Made by a program: the position numbers and the translations under genes. 64,000 nucleotides of DNA from Tethya wilhelma (Eukaryota; Porifera; Demospongiae; Tethyida; Tethyidae), in contig CAXIPT010000002.1 in assembly GCA_964030475.1 (NCBI GenBank), positions 13,002,270 through 13,066,269 of the forward strand, in the 5' to 3' direction. Positions 1 to 14,938 of the stretch are shown piece by piece; the first letter of the stretch is position 1; the number at the start of each line of letters is the position of its first letter. Below the pieces are notes generated by a model that worked only from the letters and a program-made list of their open reading frames with translations, was not told the DNA's origin and did no database searches.

Positions 1-250
1 ATAGTTGTGTGTACTGAGACTGCTGTTATAGATATGGTGGTGATTTTTTGTTTTGAAATTCGAAGAAAATTAGTAAGAAATTGGGAATGGTATACATGGG
101 CATTCTTTCCATTGCAAAATGAATTTTAAAACTGCTGTTCCATATATTGCTCCACACCAACACTCTACACACACCCTCACACTACCCCCCCCCCCCACTC
201 TACACACTACCACCTCTCACACTACCATCCCTCACACATCCCTCACATAC

Positions 251-455
251 CAAGATGGTAGCTCTGTCTAACAGCTGAGTTTCTTGGGAAGGGGTGGTCT
301 CCGCTGGCGTAGCTGGAACGAGCTGAGTTCTCTTCACTTCCTCCGTCTCCAGGACGACGAGAGAACTGTGAACTCTTGTCTTCGTCCATCAGTCTAACGT
401 TGAGCTTGTGATTTTCATCCTTGAGTTTCCAGTTGACACGCTGAAGTTCTTCATT
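251..455 (-). CDS. Exon 8, end of coiled coil and Ser-rich tail; last exon in window
   Basis: Acceptor TTCGTCTAG| and donor CATCTTG|GTATGTG frame 68 codons plus one base. The coiled coil ends after NEELQRVNWKLKDENHKLN, then a Ser/Arg/Gly-rich stretch follows (SQFSRRPGDGGSEENSARSS). Further exons must lie left of the window. Confidence 0.8.
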
Positions 456-2621
456 CTAGACGAAAGAGAGAGAGAGTGTGTGTGTGTTCATTGATGACCA
501 TGACATGTGTCAAATCATTGCCATGCAAGTCTTACAAATGAGCTAAGAGAAAAACCACACATGTGTACAAGTACACATGCAACATATGCACACAAACTCC
601 ATACAATATCTATGAATTTTGTTAAGCCTCAATGTGTATACATGCAGCAATCTACATCCACTGCCTTTTTTTTTTTTACTTTTCTTCACTCACTCTTAGT
701 TTGATGTTGTTGTATTCTGCCTTGAGGGCGGCACACTCCTTCTTGTAAGACTTGTGAGCTGTTCTCTCTCTCATCACATCCTCCTCGAGGTCTAGCTTGG
801 CCTTCTTCAACTCTTCATACTGACCTGTAGGTGTGCAAGCATAGAGCATGTATATGTGTCATGCATATGTAGCATTCAATGTGGATCAACACACACGACT
901 TGTGAAAGTATACATAAGAATGATAGGTATAAATGTGACCATATTCTTGTATGGACCATGCGTGCGTCACTGAATATAATTACACAAGCATTGTTACATT
1001 CCTAAAGAAATCAAATACTTTATGCATGGTATTATAAAGTCCAGGAAAACATACAAATTTCGTAATTTGAACTCTTTACAATCTGAACTAGCTAAAATCC
1101 CATACCCTAGCTAATTAACTCATAATTTTTTCAAGGAAACCTCACACCGTACATACATGCACATAATATCTCTGAGCATTGTGCTTAATATGACGGTGAT
1201 GTCACTATAAATACAGCAACTATGTGTTCCAGCTCTCAAATGAATGGTATGGTCACTTTAGAACCTATACACACACTGACCCGCCCCCACATGGTTCATG
1301 TATTACATTCGTTGGCGCTCACATCGTATCCCAAACGGCAGGAGTGCAACTCAATGTTTGTTCTCATTACAACAATACACCGGCCTACACATATGAGTGT
1401 CTTTAAGGAATGCCAAGAATGTGGAAAATGAAAACATTGCGAATACTTTTATAACAGAAACAGGCAAAAAGTATGATTCCAATGTTTAAGACTATTTTAT
1501 TTTTATTGGTATATTAATTTTCCTAGCATGTAGCAATTTCCGCACTTACAGAAAACAAACAAAAATCAAGTAGATATACTATAAACTAGCAGCGTGGGTG
1601 TGTAAGCATACATACTCAACAACTGAAAGTAGCGTACAGTACCTTGGCTACAATGAGGTCTGAATGTTATTATAATCAGCAATAAGCCTGCAACAAATTA
1701 AGCTGATCCTCCCACTACTCTCATCTCCCACACACACACACGGGTCAGGTGACATTTCTAGTATATTACGTCTAGTTATGTAATCAAAGAACCCTCCTGG
1801 GCGGTTCATGCACTGCAAACAAGTATATCGCTTTCATGCGTAAAAATGGATTTGTCGAGAAAAGATCTCTTGTTATGATAATTGAAAGCGACTCGTTAGG
1901 TTAATGAGTTCCAAGCTGGAGGTACTGCTACATCAAAGCATAAGATTTTGCATCATTAGTGGAATAATTATTACGAAGAAGTGCATGCTTTATAGTCCGG
2001 TCTGCATGGTAGAATTCCCACACACCTAATGCTCTGTAAACATGTGGGTCCTATAGCTAGCTACAGCCGCAACAGCTGGAGCACAAACTATGTGTTATTG
2101 GGAGAGCAGCTGCAACTGAAAGTTTAGAAAGTGTGTATCCTCCAACTACCCCGAGGTCTAGGGTTTACATCACATGCAATACACAACTATGCATAGTTAC
2201 TACATAATTATAGCTCCTTATGCTTGAAAAAAAAAGCAACACAAAATGTAAATGGAACGACTACCACAAACATTTCACTAACACAGCTTACGGTCGAGGT
2301 AGGTCGTTCTGTCTGAGTCGGGATCCATGTTCTCCTTCTTCAGTCTGGAGAGCTCTTTCCTCAGCTTCTCGTTCTCTCTGTAGAGCTGGGCGTACGAGTG
2401 GTCTGTGTTCTGTGCCATGTCTTTGCGAAGTCTCTCGTTGTTCAGTTCCAATCTTTCCCGCTCATTTCTAGTGGCTTTTAGGTCGTCCTGCATTTCAGCT
2501 ATTTGACGATATAATGCCTGCAGGTTGTTGAATGTGTGAGAGGGATTGTGTGAACATATAAATGTATGGACAATCAGCAAGCATACTAGTAAAATTCAGA
2601 TGTTTCTACACACACATACAC

Positions 2622-2670
<49 letters not shown>

Positions 2671-2999
2671 TGCACACACACACACACACACCTACAGTAT
2701 TACTATGGCAGCTATAACCACATACATGTGTACCTTGCATTTCTTGCACGATGATCTTGAGGTGTGTGTTGGGGGAGGGTAGAAGCCTCCTGGAGGGTCC
2801 TCGTCTCCACTCTCATTGTCTCCCTTGTGGCTCCGAGCCTTGTCAGACCTGAGGAGAGAGAATAAGAGAGAGAGATGGGATTATCGCTGCTGCATGATAA
2901 TGATGCCATAAGCCATTTGGTATACTGCATACACAGAGTCAACACAGTCAAACACACATACAAAAGTCACACATTTGGTACACTAGGACACAGTTGTGT

Positions 3000-3039
<40 letters not shown>

Positions 3040-3255
3040 CCCAGCGGCCACCTCTCCCCTGAGCCGTCTGATCATGTGAGATGGGGGTGGACTGTCAATG
3101 GTGCCACGAGAGATTGCCCCACCCCTTGATCTCGTTGAAGGAGCAGTGTAGTGATCATGTGGGTAGGTGTGGTCAAGGTCGGCCTGTCGTAGGTGGCGAT
3201 CATGACCTGGTTTAGAAGGGAGCTTATCGTCCGGCGAGAGAATAAACTATTGAAC

Positions 3256-3298
<43 letters not shown>

Positions 3299-6200
3299 CA
3301 ATTGATGACATTGTGTGTTTTTGAGTGATGAAACTAAATATGGTGTAAATACAAACATCCAATGCCCTGGTAAACATACATATTGTCTACATGCTTGTGT
3401 CATGCTATCTCTAGTTGAGTGTCTCCGTGAGGGAAATGGACACCTCACAAACACAACAGAACTCATCAATGATCACTGAGATGTGAAACTACAGTTCAGG
3501 TATTCACAGAATACACAGCGTCTGTGGTCAAATTGCGTGCAACAATATAAATTCTACTCCCCTTAAATGGTCAACAGAAATAACCGTCATTATTAAGAAT
3601 GCCACACACACACACATATGCACGCACGCACACACACATATACGCACGCATGCATGCATGCACACACACACATCACATATGCACGCACGCACACACGCAA
3701 ACACACATAAGCTTAACACATACAGTACTGTGTGCGCGTGTCCATCATGACACACGTGCACACACTTAAATTCCACAAGTGTGTGCATGCACAGGCGGCC
3801 TTCCTCTTATGATTGGACCACATAACACAACAACTCCAGAATACACAAGTGAAAATACTAAACAAGACAGAGCCAACCTACCAGTAGCTGGTATAAGCTC
3901 TTGAGCAGCAATTAGTTTAGGGTTAAGTTTCATGAGATAATGTAAACCCATCACAAGGCATTAGGGCTGAAGAGAGTTAGGAGGGGGTCTGAAGGTGGAT
4001 TGGGTTTCAACAACAGAGCCAGGAGCAGACCTACAATAACAATGGCCAGCCCGAGACTACAAGCTGGACAACACTCTTTGATAAATTAAGGTCATAAGGG
4101 TCCTTTAATTTTAGTAAAGTAGTTGTGTAACTAGGGGAACAATCACATGGAAAACACCTCATTATTGACACAACGCCAGCACAATAAGGTAGCTAGTTGT
4201 AGTTAACAGTGGAGGACATTTTCAATACACAGTACATTTGTTACTACACTGTACTACCGTTTGTGTTTTGGAAATAATTATTAGTCAGTATACTATACCA
4301 CTACATGGCAATAATACATGCATGTGTGTGTATGGACATACACACATATACAGTAGGTCTTACTCCAGCCAAAGAAACAATTACACACATGTACATGTTC
4401 ACTGTACCTCGATAATCACTACATGTGAGTGGAGCAATAAATCATCGGTAAACAAACTGCACACTACAGTCAGCACTGCTACTCTTGAACGTAACACGTA
4501 CATTATTTATGCACCGTTTTATGGAGGCAATTTCACATTTCAACGAGGCCATCCCTACGTACGGCTCACACTAACAGATTGCAGGGGAGATAGTCTCAGG
4601 AATGCCGAGAATGCACTAACGAGGAAAGGTGAACTGGGGTACGGCAAGAGACAAGGTTACGTGAGATGATAAGAGTACAGCAATTAGTGACTGAAATCCA
4701 TTGTCTCTGATTGAGAATAATTGGTAGTCTTTAAGCCTCTGAGCAACACAAACAGATCACATTCTGGTACAATACCATCACTTGGTGTCACCATAGTAAA
4801 CAATTATTTAATGTCTCCACAGAATATTAGTACTTATTCTGACCCACCTACATGCTGGAGAGAGAGAGACTGTATCCCAGGTAACAGCACATTTTGAAAC
4901 ATGGTATTCATGCAGCCATCTAGTAAAGTATCATACAAGCTAGCAAACACTTCCACATGTACACATACAATAAAATACAAAAGACCACATTGTATAGCAG
5001 CTACTGATAAGAGCCCACGTAAACAATAGTTACACGACACGACAGCGTGTGATGAATCGTGCATACAAATTGAGAGCAATACATGAATAAAAGTGGAACA
5101 AAAACCCACGCCAAAAAATCTGTGTGAAAACCATTGTTTTGTTCATTCAATCACCATTGCAGAGCATATGCATGTAGGGTAGCTACAGAGAATTATGAAG
5201 CATACATATTATACACAGTCTGTATGTATGTGCGTGTGTGTCCTTCAGTCATCGTAATTCGTGACAAAACAAAACGGTCAATAACTTTGTGTAGGAGGTA
5301 TCTATAGAGGTATAGCTAGCACTAGATCCCACATATTGACCACGACTGTTGTTTAAACAAAAGAGACACTCTTTTCTAACACAATCAGTTGACACATACA
5401 GAAATACCACACAGTGATAGAATTATAAAAAAACAAGGAAAAAAAAAAACAGCAAAAAAACAACCAACCAACCATCCCCCTCCTCCAAAAAGTAGCCAAC
5501 CAACACCATTGGGAATCTTTTGGTCTTGAGCTTTAAGATGTCCACTTATGGTTATGGTAAGGGGAAGAGATAATACAGTTCCTCCATTTCATACACGTAC
5601 ACTGCAGTACATATCGCGATACAGTGTAGCTTCACATGAAAAACAGTGAATTAAGGACGTACACCTTGGAATGCTTGTAGTCTGAACCTACGTGGCTCAA
5701 AAACAAATACTCACGAGACTATATAGCTGCCTACTAACCTCATGTCAACTCAAGGAGACTTGTCTAGTCACACTGGTAGAGCTATAACTGTAGGTGCAGC
5801 TGTTGGGAGTGAGTGACACAAGGCGACTGAGAGGAGGGCAACAGATGTAGTACCTACACACACTAGACCCATTAGGTAAGGCTTGTGGTACAATGGAATA
5901 GCAGCTATAGTCTGTCTCTTGACCTTTGAGCTCTGTACATACCACACAAGACACCCCGACTGAAGGCGTGATCGGTGGTGGCGTGTATGTGCAGTGCAAC
6001 CAGTACAGGTCAAACCCACTCCGAGGAATAATGGAAGCAGACATAATAGCCGACGAGAGAATCTATTTGAAACACAAGATGTGTATCCCATTGTAGGAGA
6101 AACTTGAAGTAGCCGTCAATACACTCTTAGGATATATATCACACACAGAACAGGGAACTGTATACCATATACATGTAGCAAATAATGCCATCTAATGTAA

Positions 6201-9049
6201 CAACTCAAGTGCATTTCTAAGTAGCCAAGTACTTCCTCTGCACAAAGTGTACCAACTTCCTAAGAATGATATCACCACATATACAGTGACACAACCCACT
6301 CCTCTAATTATCACGAACATTGCTACGTGTACATCATCTAGTGCACTTCAAAAAAAAACTTACCAACAACACACAACTCCACTCACATAGCATCACACAC
6401 ACAGACACACACATACACACATTACCAAAGCATACACTGTCACATATCACACTCATTATCTACCACTAACTTCCTGTGCAAGCAGGCATGCAAGCAAGCA
6501 TAAGTGGACCTCCCACCTAGCTTTGACCCAGCAGTGTAAGCCCCATCGCCAGTGTTCTGTGAGCATCACACAACAGTGTAAACACACACATTAACGTTTT
6601 CAAAAACAAAAATTAGTAGCACTTGTTCTTCACACAAAACTCCATAAACGAAACAAGTGGCACCACCCAGTGTATACTACACACACATGTACACGACACA
6701 CATCCAGTTAGTTGACGTTTCTACAACATACTTTTATACGCTGACAGCAAAGAGGGGTGGCCACATTACCAACCGTATATGCACATCCAAACATTGTCAG
6801 CAATTAGCTAATGTAATAGAGGTAGCAATTAGCAGAGGCTTGACAAAAGCTTTGATGGCATTAGTCTTCCAGAGACAGTGGAGCTGGTGGGATGAACCTA
6901 TAATGGCATGCAGGATGGCCTTACAAACTACATTTATACCTGGCAAACGGTTATAAGTATGGAATGTTTCCATATAGTGCCGTGTGTACGTACGTACGTA
7001 TGTATGTATAATATGATGGTGCTTCATTGTAATGGTTTCTGCACACATACACACATGTCACTGTGCGTGTGTGTGTGTGTACATGTGTATGGGGTGACTG
7101 TTACTAACTGATGGCTGTTGTTTTCCTGTGTTTTCTTCTTTGCTAGTATATGTTTTGATTGGCACAAGGCAGTCACACACAATGTTACTATATAGCAAAT
7201 TGCACATGTCAAGCAAATCTGAAGCTTGAGAAAATTGCTTAAATGAAATACAACACTTCATGTGCCACACACATCTGGTGCAAAAGTAAAACATTCAAGA
7301 CATTTTTCACACGTAGAAGTTTTTTCCGGTATCACAAACGCTAATTGACATAACAAATTTTGTGTACAAGATATACAATTACATCATGGGTTGTAGCCCC
7401 ACTGGGAGGTACACTTCGAGTATGCATGGGGCAAGCCACCCATTACCAGTCTTGCTTATAGTACTGGGCCAGACTATTTACATAATCAAATCACAAGCCA
7501 TTCAATCAGCACCAGTATCAAATGGTTGTACGATAGTACACCATTATGATGGACATTTGAATAGATATGGCCTTTTTAGGTAACACGATATCGTACGCAT
7601 GTATAAAATGAAGTGCATGCGTGCATGGTATATCAAACGTTTACATGAACTGAAATTGATAGGCTGGAGAGTAAGGTGAGTCGATAAGCTGGAGTCGATT
7701 CTCGGAACACTACGATACGTGACCTTACGATTCTTTTTTTCCTTTTGTTTACTATAGTTGGAGACAATTACTCTTAAGTGTGTTTTACGTTCTAGACGGG
7801 AAAAAAATCTCAAGTGAAAAAATGAATTCTATGTGTGTGGTACATGGGTTTAGTCTGATAGCTTGATGGGGCAGTTATCCCACTTTTGTCTGCAAGTTAA
7901 CGACTCAATTGCTCTGTGTAGAGTGTCAGATCCACACACTCTTTTGATTGCAACTACCAGAGCATGAATAAAACATTAAGGGAATGCCGGCCCAACTCAA
8001 CCTGTATAAGTGAAACACCTTCAACTGCTTCAAGGGATGGACACCTTTTGGGAAAACAAAGTTACCAAAATTATAATATACAGCTAGCATAATACGTAAT
8101 GCAACAAAGCTTGGTACCAATTGCTATCCAAACATCTTTTTTGTAACAATGGAAATTGAGATATTATCTAGCCAGCACATAACATTATAATCAGCTGACA
8201 TACTTGCCACTCTATAGAGTTGGTGAGTATTTAGTAATATAGTATTATTATCTCCATACATGAACTGTGCACCCTTTTACCAGCCAGTGGGAGTGTGCTA
8301 TTGATTGAGCAATGAATTGCGTTGCATGGAAGGAAATTAAAAAGGCAGCCACAAAGATCGAACACCTTCAATTCATTTTGCCAAACACCACGCAAAATTA
8401 AGATACATGACACATTGTGCATAGTTACATCATGCATTGATCGTTGTAGTGATACAGTGTGGGGGTTTGAAGCACATGCTGATGGAGGTGAGAGCAACTG
8501 ACCAGAACTAACCAAGTAGGATTATAGCAAATTAAAGCAATTTTAAAAGGTGATCATTTACAGAATAGTTAGCAACAGTACACACATCCTTTCGCTCGTG
8601 AAAATGTGTAACACGTACACACACACAAACAGGGTGCCAACACACACACTGACAAACATACGACACACACAAATCAATACACCAATAAGGAAACTGAGGT
8701 ATACGAACAAGAGAAGAAGAAACACAATGATATTCATAGGCAGTGACAACATACCAGCATTGCGTCCACAGTAGAACAGTAGCAAACACCAAACAACCAG
8801 TTACAACATAGAGAGATTACCAGATAATGATAAAACTCTAAATAAAGCCAGCCTTTTAAAGAAAGCACACACACACATAATATGACAAGTACTCTAGACA
8901 AAGTGCACCTGCTGGCATCTGTTAGACTAGGGAGTGCCAGGTGGGTGGAGCCAGGGGGAGGTGGGGTGAGGTAGAGTCAAAGGAATGTCGACCATGCAAA
9001 TGAGTTCAATGACTCAATGCTTCGTTAATTCATTGCCTATAGCTCAACC

Positions 9050-9100
<51 letters not shown>

Positions 9101-9915
9101 AACCCTCTATGCAAGCAACAATACTAACGCAATTACCATACGGACGTACAATGCCCTTTACATGTACTACACACTTTCTATAAAGTCATTTACGAAGCAC
9201 ACAACAAGCAGCGGCCAAGAGAGAAACAAATTAGAGTGCACACACAGTGCTTGGTGAGTGTTTGTGGAGGCCCACTCCTACCTAGAGTTGAATCTCATTT
9301 ACGAGCAACGCCTTTCAGTGAGTGAATGGTACTGCCACATTCGATGTTAGGATGTGGCTGTGTACGCCTCAAAGGAGCTCAATGGATGGACTTGTACATA
9401 CTGTACGTTGCACGCAAAACAAGATGGCAGGCATGTAGAGTGGCCGTTGCAACATCTGCACACGACAAATGAGTGAGAACAATTGCCATTCCATGATTGT
9501 ACTCAAGCATTCCATTTAAATGCCCGTGCATGCATTAAATGTACACTTGATCTGCATAAAATTATACATCACTTGCTAGAACGTACTCAAACAGCAAGTG
9601 TACATATATACCTCTGTGAATAACTATGTACAATAGGCAGTACAACAATAATGTCATGTGAAAGTATTCCTCTCAAATTCACTGGCGGTCATAGGTTAAA
9701 CCGCAGGACACACACATACTGCGTGTAGAGGGTGTATAGAGTATTTGCCTGTACAAACACACACTAGGGGGTGGTGACACTGGGAATGCCAATTGAACAG
9801 ATGTAATGTGAAGAGATATTGAAAGGAGATATTGCTCCAACTATTGCTAGCATGCACAAGACAGTGCAAGTCATTTAATGGTCACGTTACAATAATATGG
9901 ACAAATATTTGTATA

Positions 9916-9949
<34 letters not shown>

Positions 9950-12900
9950 AACGCCTGTCAATCAACATTTACCAGGTGTTAGTAATTAAAAGCAAATGAG
10001 CTGTGCATTAATACGGCACATTTTTCTCACATTTTACACCTTAGCCAGAGCTAAAAATCAATAAATCGCTCAACGTTCCATACATACCTACGCCGTTCAA
10101 AACAAAACACTCATCCCAGTGTTTGTGCATTCTAGAGCCGAAGTAATGAAAAGCACATGACGGATCAATTAAAGCTCTTGCAAATTTTAAATCAACACAT
10201 CAAGAATAATTTCGTTACTACCACGTTCACGGAATAATTTACTACGCTAATTCAATATTTATAGGGACTAGTGGGTCTGTGGGCTACCTAGTATCAACAC
10301 ACATCATTAGCCACACTCTTAAAGGATGCTTATGACGGTGAGTCGGACCCCGCTGCAATTTGATTTGTGGTAGCTAGGTAAAAGTTATGACGAGAGATTC
10401 ATTTGTTATTAGAGGAACTTTTACTAATGCACACAGCCCCACGATCCTACGTGGCTGGCTGGTTGGTTGGGCACCGTTATAGGACAAGCCTCGTGCATGC
10501 CATCCCAGAGCTAATACTGCCATTAATTATAACATTGCTAGCATATTCCCCGTAGAAATAATTGCATCACTCCCAACCTCCTACTACCAGCCAAACTCAA
10601 TTAGCGTCCATATTACAATACACCGCGCTATAGGCTACCACAATTTACCACACTCTAACATTGTTATGGTTACCATTAGTGCTAACTATAACAAGCATGA
10701 GAAAATTGATTAGTCTGTGTTATATAACATCCAATCAATAACAGACAAAAGGTATGATACACACAAATTCTTGAACTTTTTACAGAGAGATTTTTTTTTC
10801 CTCAAAAATTTTTTTCAATGTATTTCAGCCAGTACAGTGAGAGCGAAATTCAATCTCTTATAATAGGTCAGAACGAGCTCTTTAGAAATATAATATCAAC
10901 TTTACTTCTAGTCACTAAGAGAGCATAGGCTTGATTTTGTTTATCTGCGAATAATGGGTATTAGTGCTGCCTCACATGCCGTGTGCCAGTGTATAAATAT
11001 TATGAGTTTAAAGTTTGTAAATGTGTGCATACAACACCCTAATCTGCACACGCTAACAAGATTGAAGGCAGAGGTTAAGTGAATCTATAACCACAAGGGG
11101 GAACTTTTAGTATATATAGGCCCAATGAAATCGTACAATGCAACTGACTGTTACTAAAACCTCAACACATCAAACCACGCACACGAACAGGCAGAATTAC
11201 CAGTGGAGATTCATTCACTTACTGTATGCATGCATAAGGCACACACCTACATAATTTATCAACTCTTAAGTTCACACAAAGGAATTTACACCTGGCATAA
11301 AGATATTCATCCATGAAGCAATATACATAATATCGTACTGCAAAATACACCAGTCATACTATATTACCCAAACAACAAACAAACACCCACAGCACTATAA
11401 GTGTATTTATAGGTCTTGAAAAAAAGAGACACAATTTGTGAGAGCTATAGCAATATAGCTGGTGGGTGTGGCCTCGAGGAGGAGGGGGGTTGAACCGTGG
11501 GTGTGTGGGAGGGGCACCATGACAATGACACTGGACATGCACCAGTGGCTACGTACACAGGATACAATGGTAGTCATGGGGTGGGACGGTCGTGAATAAA
11601 GTTAGGAGTCCTAGTTTGTGCAAGTTTTTGCTTACGTTTGGGGCGATATGACTCTAGTTAAAATAGTTTTGGTGGGTATATTGTTATGCCGTGCAAAAGT
11701 ACCTGATGTAATGTTGAAGTAATGTACGCATGCATGTGAATATCATGCGTACATGTATAATCGTACGTGTCATTCTTTCTGCAATTGCAATGCACACATG
11801 CATAAGCAAGCATGCAACATATATACATACATACACGCACGCAAGAGTGTTGGTGTGTGTGTGGTATATTGCATTCTATTTGCAAGATCTGTTTCAAATC
11901 ATCCGTGACTGCCCATGCATCCATCCGTTCACAGACTACCTCTCACCAACACTATATACACCTCAGTGGATGTTGACCGATGGATGGGACAAGGAAAGCT
12001 GTGGACCACAAATTGAATAGCTACAGCACATGACCATGGCTCACGCCATATGGCCAAGAGGTGTAAAGAAAACAGATCGACTTTCAACTGATAAATAAAC
12101 CAAACCACAGGTACAGGCTGTTCCCCTGTATCGTGTTTCAGAGCAAACGTGTGTAAACTAACAATCATATCTCATACAGTACGTACACCATACACATTCA
12201 TGGATACAACTGGGGTAAACGTGACTAGTTTGGGCAAAAACTATCATTATGCCGATCCCCGCGAGTTGTGATTTTTCTGAAGGGGGTATGGTCCACGACG
12301 ATAAAAATCACTTTTGGATGCGTTGCCAAACTTGTGTGTAATATAATAGCATGCAATAAACAGTAGCCATATATTCTTGGTCTACTTCTAGCAGCAATTA
12401 TTGGTGCTAAGACGTCACACCAACGCAGACACACACACACACATCCCCACACTCACACACGTAGACACACACAGTCAGGTCCACACTTTGAAAATCACGT
12501 CCACACACGTCCTGGGACTCCAGTGAAACAGCACAATTTATCACTCATTTATGTGTCAATTATCGAGAGCCTCAGCTTGGATGTGAAGAAGGAGCTCATT
12601 GAGTACACGTAGGCGTATCAATGAGCATATATAGAGGAGAGCAGCCCAAACAATACGAATACTGCATATACAATGCTTCAATTGATTCCATCAGTCTCAT
12701 TGAATCTAATATACAACTACTGCCAACCCATTACAGACATACATGTGTATGAATGAGAGCCGTCAATCTGTACGCCAATCACTTAAAGCAAGATATATAG
12801 CAAGCAATCAAGCAAGCAAGCACCTGGACTACTAGCTAATCCATGTGAACTAATAAAACAGAAAAGGCTTGAAATGATTTGTACTAATTTCCCACAAGCT

Positions 12901-13038
12901 TACTCCAACAAAGGCCTATTTGTCTGTTTCATTAGCAGCCCACATTGAGTGTGCATACATGTACATGTCCACTGATGATCTAGAGAGACAAACCATTACT
13001 AGGCCAGTCTAACTCCACAGAGGAGTGTAAGAGTGCGA

Positions 13039-13075
<37 letters not shown>

Positions 13076-14898
13076 TTGCACACCTCACACATGCACACCA
13101 CACGTGCACGTATTATGATGGAAAATTAAACTTCAATTTGAAAGCCATAATTCCATTAATTGTTGTGTTGGTGACGCCTTGGCTGGTGTTCCTCCTTCCT
13201 CTATAGGAGAATTGGCAACAACCTCCCAACACACCACTCATTTCGAATATTCCAGAAGAATAACCGTACAACCACAAGACGGGAAAAAAAAACGCTTTAA
13301 AAAAAAATTGAGCAAAAAAAAAATTCTGAAGACATGCTTATAAATACGAGGTACTTGGATTACAATGCAATGACAACTGAGCTAAAGAAAACTCTGCCAG
13401 ACCAAGATGTAGCATCTGGAAGGACTTGGCCCTTTTTTTCTTTTAGCTTTGACTACATGTATAGCTCCAGCTAATGGACCACTGAGCCTAAACGGTTTTC
13501 AAACCAATTCACCCTCATTAGGCACACACAAACACAGGAGAAAAGCTTCCCTATGCCTGGTAGAACTATTCACAGTCTGAGCCAGCTTAGGATTGTTTCT
13601 AAGAAAAAAATTACGACCACACAATTTGGAATGATGGCCAAGGAGGAGTGAACTAGAGAGAGAGGGAGAGAGAGGGTGGGGAGGAAGGGAGTCAATGGAC
13701 AATCCTGAATGGATTCCTCATTCATAGATATTGTAATTGTTTGGCTATCGGCTAGGTGGAAGGAAAACTGATACTGCTGACTGTGTGTACACGACAATTA
13801 GCAATTAAAACAAACCATCGGCTAGACTTCTTCGAGATGTGAGCATAACTCCCCTCCAGCTCACATAACACTTCAGGTTCCAATGGAACCACAACACATA
13901 CCAGGCAAATATAGCACATACACAGCACATTCACATATATGCATACACGCATCTATCTATACACACATGCCTTTCGTGCAATGTACATGTATATATGTAT
14001 GTATATGGACACAATGCTGCTGTGTATTCGCGGAAGAAAAGTCCGATCATAGCGAAGATTCTTTAGTCTTGTAAAAAAGGGTACAATTTTTCCATTCTTT
14101 GCATTGCAAGGAGGCTGTGTTTGTACAAACACACCACTGATCAATTGATCTACAGACTAAATACACGTACATGTCCATGCATGTATACACATGTACATGC
14201 GAGTGTATATTGAAAGTGGTTTGATCTTTAAAAAAACTTTTCCTCCACCTACGAGAAGAAGAATTCAATCATAGAGCGTCCATTCACTTTGACTTTGAAA
14301 GTGTACGAATACTTCAGAGAGCAAAATCAATTAAGCATCAGTTCCTGCCTGACGCACGCAGTCAACGATGTCACACACATACAGGCTTCCATATGGGCTA
14401 GTACATACATGTATATACGTACATGCAAACACTGTGTGTAAATCTAACACCAGTGCTTACATAATACTATCACACGTAGGCACTTTTTTAAAAATGAATT
14501 TCTAGCTGAAACCCTGATTGCAAACATGTGGAGACAAACAGCGACCAGATATACTACGGTTACCGGGCAACTGACGACTGAATACTGTAGATGAACACAC
14601 ATCATTAATGTGCAGGGGTACAACGCTAATTGAACCAAACGTCTAGTTATGGCGGCAAACCTCTACTCAATTGCGACATCAAACAGCATCTTACTTAATC
14701 TTGTGCAACGTTGGTTAGCGTATTATCATAACCCCACGAGACCTCTCGTCTGAAGATAGGAAGACTACACTTAAGAGTTTAAGAGGTAAAGTCTGCCAGC
14801 AATTAACTTGGCATGCATACTTTTCCTATCAAACAGCTTAGATACAACTTATTGAAGTCAATAGTATTTTCATTCGATATGAAGACACGCACGCACAC

Positions 14899-14938
<40 letters not shown>

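Noticed and set aside
2546..2782. ORF coding for a long TH repeat
   Set aside because: It is a translated (CA)n microsatellite within an intron; the real coding strand here is minus.
4238..4669. 143-codon plus-strand ORF
   Set aside because: No domain, composition like translated noncoding DNA with CA-rich stretches, no splice or promoter support, inside a minus-strand intron.
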